Source of the DNA: Anaerohalosphaeraceae bacterium
GTDB taxonomy: Bacteria > Planctomycetota > Phycisphaerae > Sedimentisphaerales > UBA12454
DNA length: 51,971 nt
Reading direction: 5' to 3'
NCBI GenBank assembly: GCA_021108375.1
Contig: JAIORA010000003.1
Span: 1-51,971 of the forward strand
Below the pieces are notes generated by a model that ran no database searches, had not been told where the DNA came from, and worked only from the letters and a program-made list of their open reading frames with translations. The position numbers and the translations under genes are program-made. Below are positions 27,399 to 34,948 of the stretch, one piece after another (the first letter of the stretch is position 1; the number at the start of each line of letters is the position of its first letter).

Positions 27399-28274
27399 CT
27401 ATCGTTTCTTTTTCATCGCACGTTCGGTGTTTCGCAGCAGCTTGCCATACGTTATTTTCTCCAGCAGTCCGAGCAATCCCAGCCATTGACAAAACGTCGC
27501 AATTTTCGCGTCCTTGCCGATTATGTAATGTGATTTTGGTTTTTTCGAGAGCATAATTTTGACAATTCTATCGGCAACTTTTTGCGGGTCGCCTGCACGT
27601 GGAATTACCTCTTTGGTCATCAATTTAAAAAAGCCCCGGTTGTAAGAAAACATCGGCGATTTACGGTCGTGAAAATTTTCCGAAAGGTTCGCGTTGTTGC
27701 CGATAACGCCGGTTTTGTGATAGCCCGGCTCGACCGAAACAACCTTGATATTGAAAGGTTTTAGTTCCAGACGAATCGACCTCGAAAAACCAATGAGGGC
27801 GTGCTTGGCTGCGCCGTAGGCCGAGTTGAACAAGTGTCCCACCCTGCCGGCCAGCGAGGCGACATTGATAATCATACCGGAATTCTGCTCAATCATCCCT
27901 GCCGCTGCCTGCCTGGTAAGTTCGACTGCGCCGAAATAATCGGTCTCAAAAACGCCCCTTGCCTCGGCATCGGTCAGAGTCAGGAACGAGCCGCCCATCA
28001 GAATTCCGGCGTTATTCACTAAAATATCTATGGGACCATATTTTTCGATGATTGATTTTATCTGAGCCGGATCCGTAACATCGAGCGTGTCGATTATCGC
28101 TGATGTGCCAGAGTCAGCCAGGGCCTGTTTTAACCGAGCGGCTTTGTCAGGATTCCGCATTGTGGCGATAACCGCAAGGCCCGCTTTTGCGGCTGTTACA
28201 GCAGTCAAAAGCCCGAAACCGCTCGAACAACCCGTTATCAGCACTGTCTTTTTGTTTATTTCTGGTTTTTTCAT
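27399..28274 (-). CDS. Short-chain dehydrogenase/reductase (SDR) family oxidoreductase
   Basis: A classical SDR with the NAD(P) motif TGCSSGFG near residue 15, NNAGI at about 90, the catalytic serine in NVASLAGRVG and the YGAAK pair of Tyr and Lys. The basic residues after the second strand (MRNPDK) suggest NADP. The C-terminal 90 residues, with KVADRIVKIMLSKKPKSHYI, are like those of bacterial lipid- or steroid-type SDRs, but the substrate cannot be told. I start at the ATG at 28274, giving 291 residues; an in-frame TTG at 28340 adds 22 residues that do not look like the family. It ends 6 nt from the convergent gene before it. Confidence 0.88.
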   Translation of the reverse strand: MKKPEINKKTVLITGCSSGFGLLTAVTAAKAGLAVIATMRNPDKAARLKQALADSGTSAIIDTLDVTDPAQIKSIIEKYGPIDILVNNAGILMGGSFLTLTDAEARGVFETDYFGAVELTRQAAAGMIEQNSGMIINVASLAGRVGHLFNSAYGAAKHALIGFSRSIRLELKPFNIKVVSVEPGYHKTGVIGNNANLSENFHDRKSPMFSYNRGFFKLMTKEVIPRAGDPQKVADRIVKIMLSKKPKSHYIIGKDAKIATFCQWLGLLGLLEKITYGKLLRNTERAMKKKR

Positions 28275-28359
28275 CCGTTCGATAGTAGCGGTTTTCCGTC
28301 CTAAATCAAGAATTTCCTCGGAAATAGGCAGGTTTTGCAAAAATTCAATGACTTTAGCC

Positions 28360-28387
28360 TTGCAAAGAACTGATAAACCAGTATATT
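28360..28387 (+). promoter_or_regulatory. Probable promoter for rpmB
   Basis: TTGCAA (28360-28365) and TATATT (28382-28387), five of six, are 16 nt apart. The start would be near 28394 and the leader about 60 nt. Confidence 0.5.
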
Positions 28388-28452
28388 TGTGAGGCTTTGA
28401 AGCGTTTATAAATGTGTTTAGCCCGATAGCGGGCGATATTCGGAGTTTAGCT

Positions 28453-28710
28453 ATGTCAAGAGTTTGTCATTTTCTTGGTAAAAAAACGGTTAGCGGCAAT
28501 ACTATCGCCAGACGCGGTAAAGCCAAATACCTCGGTGGTGTCGGCAAAAAGACCACCGGCGTTACAAAACGTAAATTCAAATCCAACGTTCAGAAAGTCC
28601 GCGCTGTTATTGACGGCAAAGTCTGCCGTATAAGGGCCTCTGCAAAGGCTATCAGAATGGGCCTTGTTGTAAAGCCTATGAAACGTGATTACAATCCCGA
28701 AAATGTGTAA
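28453..28710 (+). CDS. rpmB: 50S ribosomal protein L28
   Basis: A large-subunit ribosomal protein of 85 residues. It starts MSRVCHFLGKKTVSGN, continues with the basic TKRKFKSNVQKVR stretch and ends in KAIRMGLVVKP followed by a short tail. I chose the ATG at 28453 because the family begins at this methionine and CGGAG lies 7 nt upstream; an upstream in-frame start at 28414 would add 13 residues foreign to L28. It is monocistronic, with a promoter at 28360 and a terminator at 28756. Confidence 0.95.
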   Translation: MSRVCHFLGKKTVSGNTIARRGKAKYLGGVGKKTTGVTKRKFKSNVQKVRAVIDGKVCRIRASAKAIRMGLVVKPMKRDYNPENV

Positions 28711-28755
28711 AACACATATTGATGGTTGATAAATTTTGGAAAACAAGTAAATTAC

Positions 28756-28787
28756 AAAGCGAGGCTTTTTCGAGTCTCGCTTTTTTT
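28756..28787 (+). terminator. Intrinsic terminator after rpmB
   Basis: AAAGCGAGGC and GTCTCGCTTT pair around TTTTTCGA and are followed by seven T. Confidence 0.88.
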
Positions 28788-28805
28788 ATTATGAGAATCT
28801 AAATT

Positions 28806-29117
28806 ATGAGCGAAAACAAAATCGATATTGCCCGCACGCGACAGGTTGCCAAACTTGCCCGGCTTGCTCTGAGCGAAGAAGAACTATCGCAGTTCAGTAC
28901 CCAACTGAGCGATATTCTTGGATATATAGAAAAGCTAAGCGAGGTCGATACCGAATCGGTCGAGCCGCTGGCACACTGCCTGCCGGTTAAGAATGTTTTT
29001 CGTGAGGATATTGTCAAGCCGTCTCTTGGGACAGAAAAAGCCCTTGCCAACTCCCCCGCCGACGATGATGAATTCTTCAAAGTACCAAAAATTCTTGATG
29101 ATGGTTCGGGAGCATAG
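28806..29117 (+). CDS. gatC: Asp/Glu-tRNA amidotransferase subunit C
   Basis: GatC is the small belt subunit of GatCAB, which converts Glu-tRNA(Gln) and often Asp-tRNA(Asn) to the amidated forms. The 103-residue protein has RQVAKLARLALSEEELSQF, then LSDILGYIEKLSEVDTE and REDIVKPSL, the standard order. gatA starts 6 nt after it. The Shine-Dalgarno is weak (GAGAA). No promoter is obvious in the short gap after the rpmB terminator. Confidence 0.95.
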   Translation: MSENKIDIARTRQVAKLARLALSEEELSQFSTQLSDILGYIEKLSEVDTESVEPLAHCLPVKNVFREDIVKPSLGTEKALANSPADDDEFFKVPKILDDGSGA

Positions 29118-29123
29118 ACAGCT

Positions 29124-30608
29124 ATGGATTTACTAAAATTAACCTGCAAAGAGCTTCGCGACAAAATCGCTGTCGGCAGCATTAAAAGCACCGATGCGAC
29201 TGAGGCGATATTTTCTCAAATAGAAAAACACGAGCCGCAAATTGCGGCATTTATAAGCACGTTCAAAGATGATGCACTGGCAAAGGCAAAATCAATCGAT
29301 GAAAAAATCGCAGCCGACGAAAAATCGGGGCTGCTGGCCGGAGTCCCGATTTGCGTAAAAGATAATATGTGTACAACGTTTGGCCCGACGAGCTGCGCGT
29401 CTAAAATGCTCGAAAATTTTCATTCGCCATATAACGCAACGGTAGTCGAAAAACTGCTCGCCGCCGATGCGGTAATTATCGGCAAGGCAAATCTCGATGA
29501 GTTTGCGATGGGCTCAAGTACCGAAAATTCAGGACTTCAGCAAACTTTCAATCCGTGGGATACCAGATGTGTACCCGGTGGAAGCAGCGGCGGTTCGGCA
29601 GCGGCGATGGCAACAAAAATGTGCTTTGCCGCACTGGGCAGCGATACGGGCGGCTCGATACGCCAGCCGGCAAGTTTCTGCGGCGTTGTAGGCCTTAAGC
29701 CCACATACGGACGTGTCAGCAGATTCGGACTTGTCGCTTACGGCTCAAGCCTCGACCAGATTGGACCAATAACATCCGACGTTGCCGATGCGGCTTTGAT
29801 GATGAACGTCATTGCCGGCAAGGATGAAAACGACAGCACCAGCATCGATGAAAAAACCGTTCCCGTGTCCGACTATCTGGCTGGAATTGAAAATGATATA
29901 GACAAGCTCAAAATCGGCATCGTGCCGGAATTCATTGCCGCCGCTGACCCGGACGTTCGGAATAAAATCGAAGAGGCGATAGACTGTTATAGAAACGCGG
30001 GCAGCGAAATAATCGAAATCAAAATGCCCTACTTCGACTACTCGATAGCGGCTTACTATTTGCTCGCAACCGCTGAGGCCTCGAGCAATCTGGCTCGCTA
30101 TGACGGCGTTCATTACGGCCATCGCACAGACAGCCCTGCCGACTATGTTGAGGTTTATTCAAAATCGCGTAATGAGGCATTCGGAGCAGAAGTCAAACGC
30201 AGGATTATGCTCGGAACGTACGCCCTGTCGAGCGGATATTACGATGCGTACTATCTGAAAGCGCTAAAGGTTCGCAACCTTATTCGCGGCGACTTTACTA
30301 AGGCTTTTGAAAAATGTGATTGTATTATGATGCCGGTCTCGCCGACAACGGCTTTTAAGATTGGCGAAAAGACCGCCGACCCGCTGCAAATGTATATGGC
30401 CGACATCTACACTATCGCGGTCAACCTCGCTGGCGTACCGGCTGTTAGCCTGCCTTGCGGCTTCGATGCAAATAAATTGCCGATAGGCCTGCAAATAATC
30501 GCACCGGCCTTTGAGGAAGCAAAACTGCTGCGGATTGCGAGAATGTTCGAAAAAAGAAATGATTATCACTTGGAACAGCCAAATTTAACCACGAATAAAC
30601 ACGAATGA
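29124..30608 (+). CDS. gatA: Asp/Glu-tRNA amidotransferase subunit A
   Basis: GatA is the amidase subunit that releases ammonia from glutamine. The amidase signature GGSSGGSAAAMA is near residue 152. The Ser-cisSer-Lys triad residues are visible in GVPICVKDN (Lys) and SDTGGSIRQPASFCG (serines). Length is 494 residues. The last eight residues (NLTTNKHE) are encoded by the 28-nt dispersed repeat at 30585-30612, so the C-terminus has been replaced or extended by repeat sequence. The stop overlaps the start of the next gene as ATGA. gatB is displaced about 1 kb downstream by an insert. Confidence 0.96.
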   Translation: MDLLKLTCKELRDKIAVGSIKSTDATEAIFSQIEKHEPQIAAFISTFKDDALAKAKSIDEKIAADEKSGLLAGVPICVKDNMCTTFGPTSCASKMLENFHSPYNATVVEKLLAADAVIIGKANLDEFAMGSSTENSGLQQTFNPWDTRCVPGGSSGGSAAAMATKMCFAALGSDTGGSIRQPASFCGVVGLKPTYGRVSRFGLVAYGSSLDQIGPITSDVADAALMMNVIAGKDENDSTSIDEKTVPVSDYLAGIENDIDKLKIGIVPEFIAAADPDVRNKIEEAIDCYRNAGSEIIEIKMPYFDYSIAAYYLLATAEASSNLARYDGVHYGHRTDSPADYVEVYSKSRNEAFGAEVKRRIMLGTYALSSGYYDAYYLKALKVRNLIRGDFTKAFEKCDCIMMPVSPTTAFKIGEKTADPLQMYMADIYTIAVNLAGVPAVSLPCGFDANKLPIGLQIIAPAFEEAKLLRIARMFEKRNDYHLEQPNLTTNKHE

Positions 30609-30612
30609 ACAC
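30585..30612 (+). repeat. 28-nt repeat, left direct copy in the gat insert
   Basis: Consensus core AACCACGAAT..ACACGAAT. It spans the gatA stop and the start of the GxxExxY gene. Related copies are at 30997-31024 (direct), 31559-31586 (inverted), 7740-7767 and 42042-42069. Confidence 0.88.
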
Positions 30613-30982
30613 TAATGAAATAATTTATAAAGAGCTTTCTTATAAGATTACAGGATTGGCTCTTGAAGTACATAATGAGCTTGGATGTGGTTTTTTAGAA
30701 AAGGTGTATGAAAACGCTCTGATGATGTTGCTTGAGAGAGAAAAGATACCAGCAAAACAACAAGCTCCTGCCGATGTTTATTTTCAGGAAAAAGTGATAG
30801 GCCAATATTTTGCTGATATTTTGATAGATAATAAAATAATACTTGAACTAAAAACAACAAATTCAATTACGGGTATTCATAAAGCACAAACTTTGAATTA
30901 TCTAAAAGCAACTGGGTTTAAATTGGGACTGATTATAAATTTCGGCAGACCAAGATTAGAATACAAAAGACTTGTTTTATAA
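30605..30982 (+). CDS. GxxExxY protein, PD-(D/E)XK nuclease-like
   Basis: The 125-residue protein has the GxxExxY-family pattern: ITGLALEVHNELGCGFLEKV, where GFLEKVY is the name-giving motif, and ADILIDNKIILELKTT, which gives the D...ExK of the PD-(D/E)XK fold (Asp near 74, E-L-K near 83). Known members are small and often found in several copies per genome; no function is established that I know of. Its ATG lies inside a 28-nt dispersed repeat and overlaps the gatA stop by ATGA. Base composition is distinctly more AT-rich than gatA and gatB, which points to acquisition. No partner toxin, methylase or transposase is adjacent. Confidence 0.88.
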   Translation: MNTNEIIYKELSYKITGLALEVHNELGCGFLEKVYENALMMLLEREKIPAKQQAPADVYFQEKVIGQYFADILIDNKIILELKTTNSITGIHKAQTLNYLKATGFKLGLIINFGRPRLEYKRLVL

Positions 30983-30996
30983 TTAATGGCTATTAA

Positions 30997-31024
30997 TTGA
31001 CCACGAATGAACACTAATAAACAC
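30997..31024 (+). repeat. 28-nt repeat, middle direct copy
   Basis: It provides the ATG (31007) of the second inserted reading frame, just as the left copy provides that of the GxxExxY gene. Confidence 0.85.
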
Positions 31025-31559
31025 AAAAAAAAGATTGATTCTATTATTGATTTGCTTAAAAAGAATTACTCTTCAACAAACGAACAGAATCTTAAACAAA
31101 AAAAAGGAGAAATAGTACAAGACCATATTAGCCGTGGTTTATACAATTCTACCGCTTGCATAGGTAAGCAGTTACACGCTGACTACGACTACATAGATGG
31201 CTTGATTGATTTTATCATCGAATCATTAAAAAAAGATTTTACTACTATCCGATTGGAAAAGTGCAAAAAAAACTAAGGTTGTTGATGAAGAATATAAAAA
31301 ATTAGTTCCATTTGCTAATGTTTTTTTAGTCCAGACAGGGCTGGCTTCACAAAGTAAAATTTTTGAAGTGGGGATTAATAACAAAAGAGAAAATACAAAA
31401 CAAGCTGTTAAAATTAAAATAGATATCATAGAAGAGCAAAGAGCAGTCTCTGCAAAGAAAAAACTTTGGCGATATGTTTATGGAGTATTAAAATTTGTAT
31501 CAGTCCTGCTTGCTGTAATTTTGGGTATTATAACCATAATTACGTTTTTAAAAAATTAG
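31007..31559 (+). pseudogene. Small membrane protein gene split by a frameshift at an A8 tract
   Basis: The first part (31007-31276) encodes 89 residues, mostly helical and charged, and stops four codons after the start of A8 at 31265-31272. The second part, in the next frame, is open from before the tract to TAG at 31557-31559. It encodes KVVDEEYKKLVPFANVFLVQ, a charged stretch and a C-terminal membrane segment (FVSVLLAVILGIITIITFL). Removing one A joins the two into about 183 residues without a stop. The family is unknown to me. The cause may be a true frameshift, an indel error in the assembly, or slippage that makes both forms. The region is AT-rich like the preceding gene. Confidence 0.7.
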
Positions 31560-31586
31560 TGTTTATTCGTGTGCATTCGTGGTTAA
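31559..31586 (-). repeat. 28-nt repeat, right inverted copy closing the gat insert
   Basis: Its reverse complement matches the left copy (30585-30612) at 25 of 28 positions by my count. It overlaps the last base of the frameshifted gene's stop. Confidence 0.88.
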
Positions 31587-31618
31587 TTAAGCAGTTAAAT
31601 AATTAATGGTTAATTAAA

Positions 31619-33085
31619 ATGACAAACTTAGATTATAAAATTATTGTTGGACTTGAAATTCACGTTCAGTTGGCAACAAAGACGAAAATGTTTTGTGGTT
31701 GCGCTTTGAGTTTTGGCGAAGATGCCAACAGCAGGGTCTGCCCCGTGTGTATCGGGATGCCGGGAGCTTTGCCGGTGATGAATAAGCAGGCAGTGGAGTT
31801 TTCGCTGCTGGCTGGCTTGGCGCTAAATTGCGAAATTCCGTCATTTACAAAATGGGACAGGAAAAGCTACTACTACCCGGACCTGCCGAAAAATTATCAA
31901 ATCAGCCAGTACGACCTGCCGTTGAACGGAACAGGTTTTATCGAAATACCGCTCGAAGATGGCACAAGCAAAAGGATTCGCATTACCAGGGCTCATCTCG
32001 AAGAAGATGCTGGCAAGAACATTCACGCTGGAGATGCTTTTTCAAGAGTGGATTTGAACCGGGCCGGCACACCACTGTTGGAAATCGTTACCGAGCCTGA
32101 TTTGAGCAGCGGCACAGAAGTGAGAGCACTTGCGATAGAGCTTCAGCGGATTGTTCGCTATCTTGGGATTTCCGAAGCTGATATGCAAAAAGGGCATATG
32201 CGTTTTGAGCCGAACATCAATCTGGCGATAACAAAAGACGGCACCGAATATAGAACGCCTATAACCGAGGTCAAAAATCTCAACAGTTTTCGTGCGCTCC
32301 AGCGCAGCGTCGAGTACGAAGCCCGCAGACAGCTCGACGAATTTATCGATACCGGCAAGACGATGGTGATGGGCAATAAGAGCACTTACGGCTGGGACGA
32401 CAACCGTAACGTAACTGTTCTGCAAAGAGAAAAGGAAGAGGCTCACGATTACCGCTACTTCCCCGACCCTGACCTTGTGCCGGTAGAGGTCGATGAGAAA
32501 TGGCTCAGCAAAATTAAGAGCCGGCTTTGTGAATTGCCCCTGCAAAAACAGAAACGTTTCGTTGAACAGTTCGGCCTAAGCGACTACGATGCCGGTGTGC
32601 TTACCGCTGATAAAGCAACGGCAGAATTTTTCGATGAAACTGTCAAAGCCGGCGCAGAAGCTAAACGTGTTTGCAACCTTCTGACCCAAATAGGACTGAA
32701 ACTGGCGAATGAAAAAAATTGCAGCGTTGCGGAACTTGGTATTTTGCCGAAAGCTCTGGCCAAACTCTGCGTCATGGCCAGCGAGGGACAGATAAGTGCC
32801 AGCGCGGCCCAGACCATATTAGTTGAGATGAGTGGCGGCGAAAACGAACCTGAAAAAATTGCTGAAGAAAAAAACCTGCTGCAAAAAAATGATACCGGCG
32901 AGCTTGAAAAAATTGTTGATGAGGTACTGGCTAACAACCCGGACGCAATCGCCGAGGTTAAAGCTGGCGGCAAAAAGAGTAAAAAGGCCAGCGGTTTCTT
33001 AATGGGACAGATTATAAAAGCCACAAAAGGCTCTGCCAATCCACAGATGGCCGCGAAGATTCTATCACAAAAACTCGGTCAATAA
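31619..33085 (+). CDS. gatB: Asp/Glu-tRNA amidotransferase subunit B
   Basis: GatB carries the ATP-dependent kinase step on the mischarged tRNA. It shows VGLEIHVQLATKTKMFCGC and NSRVCPVCIGMPGALP, giving the zinc cysteines, then FTKWDRKSYYYPDLPKNYQI and HLEEDAGKN, with the helical and YqeY-like C-terminal domain (about 340-488). Length is 488 residues. No Shine-Dalgarno is visible before the ATG at 31619; the preceding 30 nt are all A/T-rich. That fits with the natural gatA-gatB junction having been broken by the insert. Confidence 0.97.
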   Translation: MTNLDYKIIVGLEIHVQLATKTKMFCGCALSFGEDANSRVCPVCIGMPGALPVMNKQAVEFSLLAGLALNCEIPSFTKWDRKSYYYPDLPKNYQISQYDLPLNGTGFIEIPLEDGTSKRIRITRAHLEEDAGKNIHAGDAFSRVDLNRAGTPLLEIVTEPDLSSGTEVRALAIELQRIVRYLGISEADMQKGHMRFEPNINLAITKDGTEYRTPITEVKNLNSFRALQRSVEYEARRQLDEFIDTGKTMVMGNKSTYGWDDNRNVTVLQREKEEAHDYRYFPDPDLVPVEVDEKWLSKIKSRLCELPLQKQKRFVEQFGLSDYDAGVLTADKATAEFFDETVKAGAEAKRVCNLLTQIGLKLANEKNCSVAELGILPKALAKLCVMASEGQISASAAQTILVEMSGGENEPEKIAEEKNLLQKNDTGELEKIVDEVLANNPDAIAEVKAGGKKSKKASGFLMGQIIKATKGSANPQMAAKILSQKLGQ

Positions 33086-33096
33086 CAAATTCGCTT

Positions 33097-33639
33097 CTAA
33101 ATCACCGAGGGCATAGCCAAAAGAAACGTAATTTCTTTTGCGACTATCTCAGATATTATTCTATGCTGCGGCGATTGCGGCGGAGCCGAAAAGCTCGGCT
33201 GTTTAAACACTACCGGCTCAGGTCTGGCAAGCGGTTCTGTTTTTTGCGGCGATTTTAGCGACTGTTGCGGCTGCGGGACAGACAGAGCAACCGGTTTTTT
33301 TCGGTTTCTGCCCTGCGATGCAAGTTTTCTTTCCTCCGAAAGAATCCCGCCAACAAGCCCGAAACGTGGAATCGAACTGCCGGAAGCAATTTTGGACGGG
33401 GCTTCGCTGAGCTTTTCTACCATATTTTTTACGAATTCTCCGCTCGCGAGCGAATCAACGGCTGGGGGTGTTAAAATCTCATCATCCTGCTTCAAAATCT
33501 GGTCGTATGCGGGCATAGTGTCAGGGGCTACGAAACTGCTTGTATGATAACCTGGTATTTTGCCTGGACCTTGCTTAGGATTAGCCTGCTCCTGCGGCTT
33601 GCCTGCATCCTGGCTGTCAATTTTTTTCTCATTATCCAT
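33097..33639 (-). CDS. Pro/Gln/Ser-rich hypothetical protein
   Basis: No family recognised. The protein is about 180 residues, without signal peptide or membrane segment. The N-terminal third is rich in Lys, Gln, Pro and Gly. The middle (about 45-105, DDEILTPPAVDSLASGEFVK and KLSEAPSKIA) could fold into helices. Residues 115-160 are a Pro/Gln/Ser-rich linker, and the last 25 (HRIISEIVAKEITFLLAMP) form one amphipathic helix. I use the ATG at 33639 with GAGGG 11 nt upstream; a TTG at 33657 is in frame but lies upstream of that site. It converges on gatB (11 nt) and follows the M16 genes in the same direction after a 67-nt gap. Confidence 0.65.
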   Translation of the reverse strand: MDNEKKIDSQDAGKPQEQANPKQGPGKIPGYHTSSFVAPDTMPAYDQILKQDDEILTPPAVDSLASGEFVKNMVEKLSEAPSKIASGSSIPRFGLVGGILSEERKLASQGRNRKKPVALSVPQPQQSLKSPQKTEPLARPEPVVFKQPSFSAPPQSPQHRIISEIVAKEITFLLAMPSVI

Positions 33640-33724
33640 AATCTCAGCATCCCTCAAAACAGCATATTCTTTAGGGACGACATTATACCAGCTAACTAAC
33701 TTTTTTCAAGGCCTTTTGCCAACT

Positions 33725-34948
33725 CTAACGCGACTTTGGCCCAATTGAATAGCGACTATAGCCCATAAGAGAAAATTCTCTGGCAATCTCAGCGACATCA
33801 GCAGTGGTAACGGCTTTTATTTTTTTCACTTCCTCGGCAACTGCTACGTACTTATCCATATAAACCCAGTTAAAGCCAAGTTCAATGAGTCTGCCCATCG
33901 GCACTTCGTTTTTGATAGTTATATTGCTGAGCATTTTGTTCTTTGCTTTTTGCAGTTCGTCTTCGCTAACGCCGTTTTTGATTACATCGGTAAAAATCTT
34001 TTCGACAATTCCCATCACTTTATCTGCCGCTCCTGGCGAAGTACGAATGTAACTGTAAAAAACGCCAACTCCGTCCATCGCTTCGCACTGCAAAGATGCG
34101 GTCTCTGCTATCGCGGTATCGACCAATTCCCAGAACATTCTCGAGCCGGTATCATCACCTACAATCATCCCAAAAAGCGATGCGGCAAAGACTCGCTCGT
34201 CCTGATACGAAACCGATGGACTAATAAGACAAATATGCTCACGAACGAGATTTTCTTTAACGACGCATTCTTTCTTTCTCGTCCCGGCAAAATAGTCTCT
34301 AACTCTGTCTGTCTGCTGCGGCTTCCAATCGCCACAGGCTGAAGCCAGCAGGTCGCAAATTTTTTCAAATTCAAAATTGCCCGCAAGTGCCACCGTTATG
34401 TTACCCGGCGAATATCTGCGATTAAAATAATCCCTCATCTGGCCCGATGTGAGAGCGTCTATGCTTTCGTTAGTGCCGAGAACGCTGTTGCCGCACGGAT
34501 GGTCGCCAAAGTGAAGGCTGAAACACTGGTCAAGAACCTCAAATTGCGGCGTATCCTTGTACATCGCAATTTCTTCCTTGATAACGTTTTTTTCCATATT
34601 GAAATCGTCATCACCAAGCCTCGGCCTCATAAGCTTTGCCCAAAGTGTTGTAACATCAGCCAGATATTCCGGCAAAACAGCCGCGTAATAAACTGTGTTC
34701 TCCCAGCTTGTAAACGCATTGAACTGTGCGCCAATTTTGTCAAAAGCCTCGTTCACTTCCAAAGCAGCTAAATTATCTGTACCCTTGAAAAGCATATGCT
34801 CAAGAAAATGGCTGACACCGCTGACCTCTGGCATCTCATCCCGCGAACCGGTTCTGGTGAAAAATCCGACCGATGCTGAAACGGCAGAGGCGTTAACCTC
34901 GCCTATTATCGTAAGGCCGTTATCCAATGTTTTTTGTTTGAATTTCAT
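33725..34948 (-). CDS. M16 family zinc peptidase, catalytic-type subunit
   Basis: The 407-residue protein carries the inverted zinc motif HxxEH as HFLEH (residues 47-51) in SGVSHFLEHMLFKGT. The downstream glutamate ligand lies in NVIKEEIAMYKD, about 75 residues later, as the family requires. The C-terminal half is the second M16 fold, but the usual Arg/Tyr substrate pair after the 'SRLF' strand is not evident (SRMFWELVDTAIAETAS). It overlaps the next gene upstream by 4 nt, and that gene has the reverse pattern. The pair should form a heterodimer in which both are needed, as in known bacterial M16B pairs. No signal peptide is seen, so it is probably cytoplasmic. Confidence 0.92.
   Translation of the reverse strand: MKFKQKTLDNGLTIIGEVNASAVSASVGFFTRTGSRDEMPEVSGVSHFLEHMLFKGTDNLAALEVNEAFDKIGAQFNAFTSWENTVYYAAVLPEYLADVTTLWAKLMRPRLGDDDFNMEKNVIKEEIAMYKDTPQFEVLDQCFSLHFGDHPCGNSVLGTNESIDALTSGQMRDYFNRRYSPGNITVALAGNFEFEKICDLLASACGDWKPQQTDRVRDYFAGTRKKECVVKENLVREHICLISPSVSYQDERVFAASLFGMIVGDDTGSRMFWELVDTAIAETASLQCEAMDGVGVFYSYIRTSPGAADKVMGIVEKIFTDVIKNGVSEDELQKAKNKMLSNITIKNEVPMGRLIELGFNWVYMDKYVAVAEEVKKIKAVTTADVAEIAREFSLMGYSRYSIGPKSR

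Noticed and set aside
31262-31276. Programmed -1 frameshift at A AAA AAC in the gat insert.
   Set aside because: A -1 shift leads to the wrong frame; the downstream frame needs +1 or loss of one A.
30585-31586. Insertion sequence or transposon with its own transposase in the gat operon.
   Set aside because: Neither inserted gene has transposase motifs, and I find no target-site duplication outside the repeats.
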